Assembly (NCBI GenBank): GCA_950022495.1
Contig: CATLLJ010000004.1
Location: forward strand, 1 to 64,000
Reading direction: 5' to 3'
DNA from: an uncultured bacterium
GTDB lineage: Bacteria > Cyanobacteriota > Vampirovibrionia > Gastranaerophilales > Gastranaerophilaceae
DNA: 64,000 nucleotides
Both the position numbers and the translations under genes were made by a program. Of the stretch, positions 16,403 to 25,460 are shown piece after piece. Numbering within the stretch: the first letter of the stretch is position 1; each line of letters opens with the position of its first letter. The notes below the pieces were generated by a model. That model worked only from the letters and a program-made list of their open reading frames with translations. It did not search any database and was not told the DNA's origin.

Positions 16403-18205
16403 ATGAATTGTAAAAAATTGTTAGTCACATCAATGATTTTAACATCTTGTATTCTTTGTGCACCTCATTCATTGGCTGCTGAGCCTATAAAAGCTCAAGT
16501 ATCTAAAAGTTACGTTGATATCAGCAGATTAATTGAATACAATAACTATGCAGATGCAGACCAACGATTAAAAGAAATTTTAAGTAAAAATCCTAATGAT
16601 TTAGATGCTAAAGCATTACAACTAATTTCTCAGGCTAAACAATGGAAATTAGCTCCTGCACAATCAGAGATTGATAGATTATTGAAACAATACCCTAATA
16701 AACCTGAACTTCATTATGCTCAAGGTTTAGTTTATTTAATGAGAGAAACTTCTTCTGACGTTGAATATATTAAAAATATCTCAAATTTATCAAATGCTGC
16801 TATCCAGTCATTTGTTAAAGCTGTTGATTTAGACAGCACTTATTATCAAGCATATAATGCTATGGGTGTTGCAACTTTAAAACTTGGAAACACTAAAGAT
16901 GCACAGGATTTATTCAAAACAGCAGTGAAAATAAATCCTCAATTTGCACCAGCTTATGATAATTTAGGTAATGTTGCAATGTTAGAAGGTGATTTAGACC
17001 AAGCTGAAAAATATTATCTTCAATCAATAAAATGCAACTCTCACAACCCTACTTCTATGTATCACATGGGACAGGTTGAATCCAGAAGAGGTAATTATAC
17101 AAAAGCATTAACATGGTTGAACCACTCATTGCATATCAACCCGAATTCATCACCAGCATGGAACCTTCAAGGTGAATTATACCTTAAACAAGGTAACCAG
17201 CCGGCAGCAATCAATTCTTTCAAAAAAGCAATCTATGTAAAACCTGAAAATTCTAAACCATATATAAATTTGGCAGGTGTTTACGAAAGAAGATCTGACC
17301 ATGAATTCGCTATGGAAGAATTAAAAACCGCAATTATCTTGAACCCTAACTACAAAGAAGGTATTTACAGAGTTGCTAATATGTCTTTGGAAACTAAAAA
17401 ATACCCTCAAGCTCTTGAATATTATTCAAGATTGTTAGGTGATGCAACTTATAATAACAATGCAATTATCGGACTTGCAAATACATATTACGAAATGGCT
17501 AAAGATACAGCTGACAGTAATAAATTCACTACTAATAAAGATGTATACTTAGCTTACGATTATGTAAATGAAGCTATTCAAAGAACTCCAAATGATTTGA
17601 AACTTCACCTTGCAAAAATAAAATTGAGCAAGTTAACTCACCAGCGTGAATTAACTCACGAAAATCTTAATTACATTGTTCAATCAGCAAGCAACAGCTT
17701 AATGGATACTGTAATTAAAGGTGAAGCTTATCTTTCATTAGGACGTGAAAGAGATGCTGTTTACACATTTGAAAATGCAATCAATTTTGCTACAAGTGTT
17801 GATGATGAATTATATTTAGCAGAAATTCTTGTTCAGCATAAACAATTCAGAACAGCTAGAAAAGCTCTTCAAAAAGTTTTAATGGCTGATCCTGATAACA
17901 AAATTGCAGAAAATGGTATTCACTATATTGATTTATGTGAAATGAAATCAAATGAATTCTTTGAAATTGCTTTAAGACAATACAAAGAAGGAAATTATGC
18001 TTCAACTGTTGAATACTGTAACAGAGCAATCGACTTCTACCACAATGCACCATCAATTGCTAAGTTGAAAGCTCAAGCTTACGAAGCAGAAGGAAACTAT
18101 CAAGGTGCTGTTAAATATTACACTCAATACTTAGCACTTGCACCAAACGCTTCTGATAAAGCTGCAGTTGTTCAAAGAATTGAAGTATTCAAAACAAAAT
18201 TATAA
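16403..18205 (+). CDS. Secreted TPR-repeat protein, 600 residues
   Basis: A signal peptide (MNCKKLLVTSMILTSCIL... cleaved near SLAA) is followed by tetratricopeptide repeats through most of the protein, for example AYDNLGNVAMLEGDLDQAEK and AWNLQGELYLKQGNQPAAIN. It should be a periplasmic or outer-membrane scaffold, similar in design to the proteins at 9093 and 58977. AGGAG precedes the start. It is followed after 14 bases by a small gene and engB. Confidence 0.88.
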   Translation: MNCKKLLVTSMILTSCILCAPHSLAAEPIKAQVSKSYVDISRLIEYNNYADADQRLKEILSKNPNDLDAKALQLISQAKQWKLAPAQSEIDRLLKQYPNKPELHYAQGLVYLMRETSSDVEYIKNISNLSNAAIQSFVKAVDLDSTYYQAYNAMGVATLKLGNTKDAQDLFKTAVKINPQFAPAYDNLGNVAMLEGDLDQAEKYYLQSIKCNSHNPTSMYHMGQVESRRGNYTKALTWLNHSLHINPNSSPAWNLQGELYLKQGNQPAAINSFKKAIYVKPENSKPYINLAGVYERRSDHEFAMEELKTAIILNPNYKEGIYRVANMSLETKKYPQALEYYSRLLGDATYNNNAIIGLANTYYEMAKDTADSNKFTTNKDVYLAYDYVNEAIQRTPNDLKLHLAKIKLSKLTHQRELTHENLNYIVQSASNSLMDTVIKGEAYLSLGRERDAVYTFENAINFATSVDDELYLAEILVQHKQFRTARKALQKVLMADPDNKIAENGIHYIDLCEMKSNEFFEIALRQYKEGNYASTVEYCNRAIDFYHNAPSIAKLKAQAYEAEGNYQGAVKYYTQYLALAPNASDKAAVVQRIEVFKTKL

Positions 18206-18219
18206 TAAATAAACTTATT

Positions 18220-18474
18220 ATGAAAAAATTTGATATCAGAAAAACATTTGAAACATTTTGGAAAGAGCCTCTTAGTATTTTAACTGAGGGGCTGTTTCAA
18301 ATAGTTAATATTGAATCAAATATATTTAATCAAGAATCAGCATTTCACGTAGATTTTGTTAACAATAAAACCCAATTAACTGTTGTGAATAATCAAAAAA
18401 TGTACAATTTATTTCAAACAGTTCTTTATAAAAAGAAACTCAAAGAACAAAAAGAAAAGGCAGCCGCAAAATGA
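18220..18474 (+). CDS. Unknown 84-residue protein upstream of engB
   Basis: The product begins MKKFDIRKTFETFWKEPLSI and ends in a Lys/Glu/Ala-rich tail. It has no signal peptide or membrane helix. The last four bases overlap the start of engB, so expression is coupled. It may serve ribosome biogenesis with EngB, but only position supports that. Confidence 0.7.
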   Translation: MKKFDIRKTFETFWKEPLSILTEGLFQIVNIESNIFNQESAFHVDFVNNKTQLTVVNNQKMYNLFQTVLYKKKLKEQKEKAAAK

Positions 18475-19052
18475 AACCTCACATGAACGCAGAATTTTTA
18501 ATAAGTGCTGAAAAACTCAGCCAGTGTCCTGCTTATACACTTCCTGAATTTCCTCTTTTAGGACGTTCAAATGTAGGGAAATCTTCATTTATAAATGGTC
18601 TTGCTAATAATAAAAAGCTTGCAAAAACATCAAACAAACCGGGTAAAACCAGATTAATAAATTTTTTCAATTTTTCAAATCAATTTACAATAGCGGACTT
18701 ACCGGGGTATGGTTATGCAAAAGTTTCAGCAGAAATTCAAAACCGCTGGCAGAAAAATCTTGAAGAATATCTATTAAAACGTGAACAGATAAAATGTCTT
18801 GTTCAGTTAGTTGACGGACGTCATGAGCTTCAAAAAAACGATTTTCAAATGAGAGAATGGGTTTTGTCTTATGATTTACCGATTATAACAGTAGTAACAA
18901 AAGTTGACTGTGTTTCCAGCAACAAAATCCAAAGTTCTATAGCACATGTACGCAAAGAATTTGGCGGAGAAATTTTCCCATTCAGTGCTGTAAATAACAG
19001 ATATAATGAGAAAATTTTAGAATTCTTCACCGCAAAAGATAATATCGAGTAA
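18471..19052 (+). CDS. engB: Ribosome biogenesis GTPase EngB (YsxC/YihA)
   Basis: A 193-residue GTPase of the normal EngB length. G1 is GRSNVGKS, G2 lies in the KPGKTRLINFF segment, G3 is DLPGYGYAK and G4 is TKVD. It acts late in large-subunit assembly. The start overlaps the preceding small gene by four bases. Confidence 0.95.
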   Translation: MKPHMNAEFLISAEKLSQCPAYTLPEFPLLGRSNVGKSSFINGLANNKKLAKTSNKPGKTRLINFFNFSNQFTIADLPGYGYAKVSAEIQNRWQKNLEEYLLKREQIKCLVQLVDGRHELQKNDFQMREWVLSYDLPIITVVTKVDCVSSNKIQSSIAHVRKEFGGEIFPFSAVNNRYNEKILEFFTAKDNIE

Positions 19053-19169
19053 ATTTTACATAAACAATATTAGCGGTAAATATCAAAACGATATTTGTAT
19101 AGGGGTTCGCGGGCAAAGCCCCTGATAACTCGAGCCATTTAATCAAGCGTGTTTTTCTTTTTCGGTTCT

Positions 19170-19206
19170 ACTTTTTCTTTTTGCGTCGCAATCAAAAAGA
19201 AAAAGT
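19170..19206. repeat. Perfect 14-bp inverted repeat in the engB-fprA gap
   Basis: ACTTTTTCTTTTTG and its exact complement flank a nine-base spacer CGTCGCAAT. It lies in a 629-base gap (19053-19681) holding no convincing gene, only this hairpin, the repeat just downstream and a small GGGG...CCCC hairpin near 19101-19122. It has no terminator-like T-tail of its own. Confidence 0.8.
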
Positions 19207-19239
19207 GAACAAAGAAAAAATTCTTTTAAAATAAATTCA

Positions 19240-19300
19240 GTTCCTTCATTTCTTTCTCTTTGTAGCCACGCAAAGAGAAAGAAATAGAAGCAAAGAAAGA
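19240..19300 (+). repeat. Dispersed repeat copy 1 (hairpin, matches 55991-56050)
   Basis: ATTTCTTTCTCTTTG (19248-19262) and its exact complement (19271-19285) flank TAGCCACG. The 22 bases 19240-19261 are the exact reverse complement of 56029-56050, and the other flank (AAGCAAAGAAA) also matches, so the two loci are copies in opposite orientation. Confidence 0.85.
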
Positions 19301-19681
19301 GAAACTGGCGACCGAATGAAACGAGTTATCAGAAACTACGTTTCCGAACCTTCCTTGGATTATCCTGCGGATAATATTGTTTATGAAATTAACCAAATAA
19401 AAATGCCTGAGTCTTTTTACATACATCCAGGCAAAATCATAATATTATCTTTTCCATACAAATTCGCGTATAACATTATGCTAAAAAATGTTATATGCAC
19501 AACTTTTTTTATTTTATAAATCCCTTTGACATTTTATTTATTATTTATCATTCGATTTATATATACAGTATTAGCCATAAGGAGATATTATTCCATTAGA
19601 CAGGTGGGTAATTTAATTAAAAGTATATTATTTTCGTGTTTTATTTTTATAATATAATTATAAAAAAGATAGGAGAGGAAA

Positions 19682-20890
19682 ATGTATAATATAAAAAAAA
19701 TAAAAGAAGATTTATACTGGGTTGGTGCCAACGATAGAAGAATATCACTGTTTGAAAGCGTTTATCCTGTACCAACAGGTGTTTCATATAACTCATATTT
19801 ACTAATGGATGAAAAAACTGTTTTATTAGATACTGTTGATAAATCAGTTACACACCAGTTCATGGAAAATGTTGAACATGTTTTGAATGGCAAATGTCTT
19901 GATTATCTAGTAATTAATCACATGGAACCAGACCATTGTGCTGAAATTCCAACTATTGTCCGCAATTATCCGAATGTTAAAATCGTTTGTAATGCAAAAA
20001 TTAAAACTTTAATCGAACAATTTTTTGATTTTAATCTTCCGGATGAACAATATGTAATAGTTAAAGAAGGAGATACATTAAATACAGGTAAACATACTTT
20101 GACATTTGTATTTGCACCAATGGTTCATTGGCCTGAAGTTATGGTTACTTATGATACTACAGATAAAATTTTATTTTCTGCTGATGCATTTGGAACTTTC
20201 GGAGCAATTGATGGAAATATTTTTGCTGATGAAGTTGATTTTGACCATAGATATATGGATGAAGCAAGACGCTACTATACAAATATTGTAGGCAAATATG
20301 GACCTCAGGTTCAAGCCCTGTTGAAAAAAGCTTCAGGAATTGAAATAGAAATGATTTGTCCGCTTCACGGATTTGTTTGGAGAAAAGATTTAAATAAATT
20401 CATTGACAAATACGTAAAATGGTCAACTTATACACCTGAAATTCAATCTGTATTGATAGCTTATGCCTCAGTATATGGCGGAACCCAAAATGCAGCAGAA
20501 ATTTTAGCAGGAAAACTTGCAGAACTTGGAGTTAAAGATATTGAAATGTTTGATGTTTCAGTTACACATCCTTCTTATGTAGTTTCAGAAGCTTTCAAAT
20601 ATTCTCATATTGTGTTTGCTTCAACTACATATAATAATGGAATTTTTGTTAATATGGAAAATCTATTACACGATGTTGTTGCTCATAACTTACAAAACCG
20701 TAAAATTGCACTTATTGAAAACGGTTCATGGGCTTGTGTATCAGGAAAACTGATGACAGAACTGGTTTCTCAATTGAAAAATACTGAAATTATTGAAAAC
20801 AAAGTTACATTAAAATCTGCATTAAATAAAAATCAGGCAAAAGAATTAGAAAACTTAGCAAAAGCAATTGTTGATAATATGGAAAAATAA
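19682..20890 (+). CDS. fprA: Flavodiiron protein (FprA-type oxygen/NO reductase)
   Basis: A 402-residue A-type flavoprotein: a metallo-beta-lactamase-like diiron domain (1-245) with ligands H80-x-E82-x-D84-H85 in NHMEPDHCAE and a later CPLHGFVWR histidine, then a flavodoxin-like FMN domain from about residue 252 (SVYGGTQNAAEILA). Such enzymes reduce O2 to water or NO to N2O in anaerobes, taking electrons from rubredoxin or a similar carrier, which is not encoded nearby. GGAGAGG gives the start. The ferritin gene follows after 14 bases, forming an oxygen/iron protection unit. Confidence 0.95.
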   Translation: MYNIKKIKEDLYWVGANDRRISLFESVYPVPTGVSYNSYLLMDEKTVLLDTVDKSVTHQFMENVEHVLNGKCLDYLVINHMEPDHCAEIPTIVRNYPNVKIVCNAKIKTLIEQFFDFNLPDEQYVIVKEGDTLNTGKHTLTFVFAPMVHWPEVMVTYDTTDKILFSADAFGTFGAIDGNIFADEVDFDHRYMDEARRYYTNIVGKYGPQVQALLKKASGIEIEMICPLHGFVWRKDLNKFIDKYVKWSTYTPEIQSVLIAYASVYGGTQNAAEILAGKLAELGVKDIEMFDVSVTHPSYVVSEAFKYSHIVFASTTYNNGIFVNMENLLHDVVAHNLQNRKIALIENGSWACVSGKLMTELVSQLKNTEIIENKVTLKSALNKNQAKELENLAKAIVDNMEK

Positions 20891-20904
20891 AAGGAGACGG
20901 AATT

Positions 20905-21414
20905 ATGTTAGACAAAAAAATGGAAGACGCATTTAACGATCAAATTAACAAAGAATTGTACTCAGAATACTTGTATTTAGCAATGAAAGCTATTTTCGCA
21001 GACCTTAACTTACCAGGATTTGTAAACTGGTTCGATGTACAGGTTCAAGAAGAAAGAGCTCATGCAATGGGTATGTTTGATTATGTATTTGAAAGAAATG
21101 GCTGTGTAAAACTTGAAGCAATTGACAAACCTGAAATAAAAGGTTCTACACCATTAGAAATTTTTGAACAGGTTCTTGAACATGAAGAATTTGTAACTTC
21201 AAGAATTAACGCATTAATGGATGTTGCAGAAGAAGTTAAAGACCGTGCAGCATTATCATTCTTAGATTGGTATTTAAAAGAACAAGTTGAAGAAGAAGCA
21301 AATGTTGGCGGAGTACTTGCTAATTTAAAACTAATCGGAGACGACAAAAAAGCATTATTTATGCTTGATAAAGAATTAGCAGCAAGAGTGTTTAATCCAC
21401 CTGTTATTGGTTAG
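20905..21414 (+). CDS. ftnA: Ferritin (bacterial non-haem FtnA type)
   Basis: A 169-residue four-helix ferritin. Ferroxidase-type residues are seen in NKELYSEYLYLAMKA, QEERAHAMGMFDY, EHEEFVTSRI and LKEQVEEEANV. It oxidises Fe(II) and stores iron in a 24-mer, limiting Fenton chemistry. The close link to fprA indicates co-expression. GGAG precedes the start and a terminator follows. Confidence 0.95.
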   Translation: MLDKKMEDAFNDQINKELYSEYLYLAMKAIFADLNLPGFVNWFDVQVQEERAHAMGMFDYVFERNGCVKLEAIDKPEIKGSTPLEIFEQVLEHEEFVTSRINALMDVAEEVKDRAALSFLDWYLKEQVEEEANVGGVLANLKLIGDDKKALFMLDKELAARVFNPPVIG

Positions 21415-21436
21415 AATTTTATAAATATTTGAAAAG

Positions 21437-21467
21437 AAAAGTGGCAGAGATAATCTGTCACTTTTTT
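21437..21467 (+). terminator. Terminator after fprA-ferritin
   Basis: Stem GTGGCAGA / TCTGTCAC (one G-T pair), flanked by A-run and T-run. Confidence 0.85.
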
Positions 21468-21591
21468 ATTGTAATTTGTTTTACTAACGGGAGCTAAAAA
21501 TAATAAGAATTGTGTATCTTTTGCACCTGATTATTTATATTACTTTGTCTTTATCCTATAATTATATTAAGGAATTAAAAGGAGTATGGGT

Positions 21592-22713
21592 ATGAAATTT
21601 GTTATCAGAAAAGAGGATTTATATAACGGAATTAAGATTGTTGAAGGTGCTACTTCTCAAAAAGCTGTTCAACCTGTTTTATATAATATTTTAATCGAAA
21701 CTTTAGAAAATAATTCTATTCGCTTAACTGCAACTGATTTAGTTTTAACAGTGATTACAACTGTTGATGCACAGGTTCAGGAAATGGGAAAAATAACTCT
21801 TCCTGCTAAAAAATTAAATGAAATAGTTTCTAAATTAGGCAACGATTTAATTACTTTTGAAACAGAAGAAAACGGAACTAATGTTAATATATCCTGCCAA
21901 AAATCTAAATTTGATATTATTGGTATTTCTGCAAATGAATTTCCGCCGGAAGTTTCTAATTACCAGATTGAGGATACAAAATGTTTTAATGTAGAATTAA
22001 AACCGTTCTTAAAAGGTATCAGACAGGCTGGTTTTGCTTCTGCCAGTTATGAAGTAAGTAATCTTTTATCAGGTATTGTTTGCGATTTCTCTGAAGGTCT
22101 TTTAGAAATTGCTTCTACTGATGGTAACAGACTTGCTCGTGTAAGAGAAAAATTACACAGTGAAATTTCTGAACCTACACAATTGATTATTCCTTCAAGA
22201 ACTTTAAACGAATTTTTGAAAATTAGTTCTTATATTGATGAAGATTCAATTAAAATTTGCAAAGATAAATCAACTATCATATTTAAATCAGAAAAAACAT
22301 TAACTATTTCAAGATTATTAGAAGGTCAATTCCCTAAATATAATCAATTAATTCCATCAGAAAGTCCAAAGCAGGCAATTGTTAATGTTTCTATGCTTCG
22401 TGCAGCATTAGAAAGAGTTTCTGTAATGGTTAACGATAAAACAAGTATAGTTAAAATGCATTTTGCAGACAATGAATTGACTCTTTCTGCAGACACTCCT
22501 GATGCAGGTAAATCAGAAGATAAAATTGATATTCAATACACAGCAGAAGAATTATTAATTGCGTTTAATTATAAATTTATTCTTGACGCATTGAAAATTA
22601 TTGAAAGCGACGAAGTTGTTATTGGTTTGAATGCAAGTCTTTCTGCTACAGTATTGAAACCAAACAGCGAAGATGATTTTATCTGCTTGATTATGCCTGT
22701 ACAAATCAGATAA
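21592..22713 (+). CDS. dnaN: DNA polymerase III beta sliding clamp
   Basis: A 373-residue protein with the three-domain clamp pattern: MKFVIRKEDL, ATDLVLTV, TLPAKKLNEIVSKL, ASTDGNRLARV, IIPSRTLNEFLKI, EGQFPKYNQLIP and the C-terminal LIMPVQIR. It tethers polymerase to DNA. The ATG at 21592 is used, not 21586, because AAAGGAG ends seven bases before it but only one before the earlier ATG. dnaA, recF and gyrB are not next to it. Confidence 0.96.
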   Translation: MKFVIRKEDLYNGIKIVEGATSQKAVQPVLYNILIETLENNSIRLTATDLVLTVITTVDAQVQEMGKITLPAKKLNEIVSKLGNDLITFETEENGTNVNISCQKSKFDIIGISANEFPPEVSNYQIEDTKCFNVELKPFLKGIRQAGFASASYEVSNLLSGIVCDFSEGLLEIASTDGNRLARVREKLHSEISEPTQLIIPSRTLNEFLKISSYIDEDSIKICKDKSTIIFKSEKTLTISRLLEGQFPKYNQLIPSESPKQAIVNVSMLRAALERVSVMVNDKTSIVKMHFADNELTLSADTPDAGKSEDKIDIQYTAEELLIAFNYKFILDALKIIESDEVVIGLNASLSATVLKPNSEDDFICLIMPVQIR

Positions 22714-22771
22714 TCGCCGCCGGAGAACAATAAGAAGGCGAGATAGAAAAGCTAATAATAAAGGAAGTAAT

Positions 22772-23806
22772 ATGGAAACTATGGAAAAAGCAAATATTGA
22801 TTGGTCAAATCTTGGTTTTGGATACTATAAAACTGAAAAAAGATTTGTATCTAATTTTAAAGACGGCAAATGGGATGAAGGTGCTTTAACATCTGATGAA
22901 AATGTTGTTATTAATGAAAGTGCCGGAGTTTTGCAGTATGCACAAACTTGTTTTGAAGGAATGAAAGCATACACTACAGTTGATGGTAATGTTGTTGTTT
23001 TCAGACCTGATATGAATGCAAAAAGAATGTATGAAACAGCTCAAAGACTTGAAATGGCTCCGTATCCTGAAGATAAATTTATAGAAGCAATTGAACAAGT
23101 TGTAAAAGCTAATTTGAAATATGTTCCACCTTATGGAACAGGTGCTTCATTATATATCAGACCATATTTATTTGGTTCTTCTGCTGTTATGGGTGTAAAA
23201 CCTGCTCAGGAATATCAATTTAGAGTGTTTGTTTCACCTGTAGGTCCATATTTTAAAGGCGGTGCTAAACCTATTACTCTTAAAGTAAGTGATTTTGACC
23301 GTGCTGCTCCAAACGGAACCGGTCATGTTAAAGCTGGTCTTAACTATGCAATGAGTCTTCATGCAATAGTTACAGCTCATAATGAAGGTTATGACGAAAA
23401 CTTATACCCTGATGCTTTAACAAGAACAAAAGTTGAAGAAACAGGCGGTGCAAACTTCTTCTTTGTAACAAAAGATAATAAAGTTGTAACTCCAAAATCA
23501 AATACAATTCTTCCATCAATTACAAGACGTTCTTTGATGTATGTAGCAAAAGAATATCTTGGACTTGAAACAGAAGAAAGAGATGTTTATTTAACAGAAC
23601 TTTCAGAATTTGCTGAATGCGGATTATGTGGAACTGCGGCTGTTATTTCACCTGTTGGAAAAATTGTTGACCACGGAAAAGAAATTTGTTTTCCTTCCGG
23701 AATGCAAGAAATGGGACCTATTTCAAGAAAGTTATATGAAACATTGACAGGTATTCAGTACGGAAAAATAAAAGCTCCGGATGGCTGGATAAAAACAATT
23801 GTATAA
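22772..23806 (+). CDS. ilvE: Branched-chain amino acid aminotransferase
   Basis: A 344-residue PLP fold-type IV enzyme. K187 in GHVKAGLNYAMSL is the PLP lysine, and VEETGGANFFFV and ECGLCGTAAVISPV are the family's cofactor-binding segments. It interconverts leucine, isoleucine and valine with their 2-oxo acids. The length and CGTAAV motif fit the class found in Firmicutes and Bacteroidetes. AAGGAAG gives the start. A terminator follows. Confidence 0.95.
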   Translation: METMEKANIDWSNLGFGYYKTEKRFVSNFKDGKWDEGALTSDENVVINESAGVLQYAQTCFEGMKAYTTVDGNVVVFRPDMNAKRMYETAQRLEMAPYPEDKFIEAIEQVVKANLKYVPPYGTGASLYIRPYLFGSSAVMGVKPAQEYQFRVFVSPVGPYFKGGAKPITLKVSDFDRAAPNGTGHVKAGLNYAMSLHAIVTAHNEGYDENLYPDALTRTKVEETGGANFFFVTKDNKVVTPKSNTILPSITRRSLMYVAKEYLGLETEERDVYLTELSEFAECGLCGTAAVISPVGKIVDHGKEICFPSGMQEMGPISRKLYETLTGIQYGKIKAPDGWIKTIV

Positions 23807-23813
23807 ATAATAT

Positions 23814-23845
23814 AAAAAGGTTTGGATTTAATCTGAACCTTTTTT
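23814..23845 (+). terminator. Terminator after ilvE
   Basis: AAAAAGGTT...GAACCTTTTT hairpin with a T-run. Confidence 0.8.
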
Positions 23846-23864
23846 AATAATAAAAGGCATTATT

Positions 23865-24440
23865 ATGTTAAACAGGTATAAAAATTTTTTGAAAGATTTT
23901 GACTTATTACTTTCTGTATTATTTGAAAATCATAAAAAATATATTCATTGCAAAAAAGGTTGTTCAAAATGCTGCAGTAAAGGTGATTACCCTTTTTCTC
24001 AACTTGAATTTGCATATATAACTCAAGGTTTTATAAATCTTCCTCAAACTACAAAAATTTTAGTACAGCAAAATATTAGAAATTTAATTCTTGATAAAAA
24101 AGAATTTAAAGGTGAAAGGTTTGAACATGTATGTCCATTTTTAATTAATGGTGAATGCTGTGTTTACGAATACAGAGGTTTAATTTGCAGAACCTATGGT
24201 ATTTGTTATTATGATGATAAAAATGGTTATGTAAGGCTTCCTGATTGCGTCAATGAAGGTTTAAATTATTCTAAGTATTATGATAAAAATACTAAAATTT
24301 TACAAATTACAGATGTTCCAAAAGTTAACCTGAGAATAGATAGAGTTTTAGAAAGCGAATTAGCTCAAAAATATAATTTAGAACATGGCGAAATCAGACC
24401 AATGGTTGATTGGTTTGGAAGTAATACCTCAACTAATTAA
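23865..24440 (+). CDS. YkgJ-family cysteine-cluster protein
   Basis: A 191-residue protein with the YkgJ (UPF0153) pattern: CKKGCSKCCSKG near residue 27, CPFLINGECCVYEYRGLICR near 87 and a later DCV. The eight or so cysteines are expected to bind zinc or an iron-sulfur cluster. The function is not established for the family. It abuts plsY tail to tail with no spacer. Confidence 0.85.
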   Translation: MLNRYKNFLKDFDLLLSVLFENHKKYIHCKKGCSKCCSKGDYPFSQLEFAYITQGFINLPQTTKILVQQNIRNLILDKKEFKGERFEHVCPFLINGECCVYEYRGLICRTYGICYYDDKNGYVRLPDCVNEGLNYSKYYDKNTKILQITDVPKVNLRIDRVLESELAQKYNLEHGEIRPMVDWFGSNTSTN

Positions 24441-25058
24441 TTATTGTCTTACTTTATTTTCTGTACCGCTTTTAAGTCTTTTAATATTTTCTCTGTGCAG
24501 ATAAATTACATAAATTGCAGCAATTAATGCATATACAATATAAGCAACAGGAGCGTTTAAAAACCACATAATTAATGGTGATAAAGCTAAAGCAATGATT
24601 GAACCTAAAGAAACATATTTAGAAATCCATGTAACAATACCCCAAACCGCTGCAATAATTAAACCAGCCTGCCAGTTAAGAGCAAAAATTGTACCCACAC
24701 CTGAAGCAACTGATTTGCCCCCTGTAAAATTTAAAAATACAGATTTACTGTGACCTAAAATTACACAAATTGCAGAAACAACCGGCAATATTCCAATATG
24801 AGCAAATGCAGTAGCAAAGTATGCTGTAAGTGCTACAGGTAAAGCTCCTTTTAATGCATCTAAAAGCATTACTATAAAGAACCATTTTTTACCCATAACT
24901 CTTTTTACATTTGTTGCACCGGTAGATCCTGAACCAACAGTTCTAATATCTTGTCCTGTAAAAAGTTTAACAATAATATAACCTGTAGGAATTGAGCCAA
25001 TCATATAAGATGCAGCTGCAACTAATGCAAATTGTCTTAGAATTTCTATATAATCCAT
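24441..25058 (-). CDS. plsY: Acyl-phosphate:glycerol-3-phosphate acyltransferase PlsY
   Basis: A 205-residue membrane protein with five hydrophobic helices. The signatures GSIPTGYI, GSGSTGATNVKRVMGKK, GHSKSVFLNFTGGKSVA and the C-terminal HRENIKRLKSGTE are those of PlsY. It transfers an acyl group from acyl-phosphate (made by PlsX, present at 51912) to glycerol-3-phosphate, the first step of phospholipid synthesis. Confidence 0.96.
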   Translation of the reverse strand: MDYIEILRQFALVAAASYMIGSIPTGYIIVKLFTGQDIRTVGSGSTGATNVKRVMGKKWFFIVMLLDALKGALPVALTAYFATAFAHIGILPVVSAICVILGHSKSVFLNFTGGKSVASGVGTIFALNWQAGLIIAAVWGIVTWISKYVSLGSIIALALSPLIMWFLNAPVAYIVYALIAAIYVIYLHRENIKRLKSGTENKVRQ

Positions 25059-25231
25059 TTCATATCTCCAATATTTCTTTTTATGATAAGTGATTATAAC
25101 ACATAAAATTATTATTGAAAATATTTATCATATAGACGTATTTCTGTTTAAAGAGTTTTTAATTAATATATAACAATATAAATATATAAATTAATTAATA
25201 ATATTAATCATGATAGTAAGGAGTAAATATT

Positions 25232-25405
25232 TGTAGAAAACTCCTGAAACTATGAATATACTTTAGTTTTAGTAAATTAATGTTTTGTAGAAAACTTTTG
25301 AACTTTTTTGTATAAAATGTAGAAAACTTTAATTTAATTAATTCATTATCTTTTTCATGTAGAAAAGTAAAAGTTTTCTACATGAATCCAACACAGTTTT
25401 CTACA
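25232..25405. repeat. Cluster of six TTTTCTACA 9-mers
   Basis: Exact copies: TGTAGAAAA at 25232, 25286, 25318 and 25358, and its complement TTTTCTACA at 25374 and 25397. Five of the six are extended by C (or G on the other strand). The fourth and fifth form a palindrome with 11-base arms starting CATGTAG (25356-25384). They occupy the right half of the 402-base gap between plsY and the ArnT-like gene; the left half (25139-25210) is extremely AT-rich. The last copy overlaps the -35 region of a promoter with TATAAT at 25421-25426. Confidence 0.85.
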
Positions 25406-25460
25406 TTTTAAATTTTATAGTATAATCAATTTCGTTGAGATTTTAACGGGGATATTTTTT

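Noticed and set aside
19316..19519. Open frame of 67 codons in the engB-fprA gap
   Set aside because: No Shine-Dalgarno; the composition is not protein-like and it begins at the edge of a repeat.
22715..22745. Riboswitch or terminator between dnaN and ilvE
   Set aside because: CGCC...GGCG pairing is weak, there is no T-run, and the gap is too short for a known riboswitch.
25139..25405. Firm call of a replication origin
   Set aside because: AT-rich DNA, DnaA-box-like 9-mers and nearby dnaN are suggestive, but gene direction does not switch here and dnaA is absent; kept only as a hypothesis.
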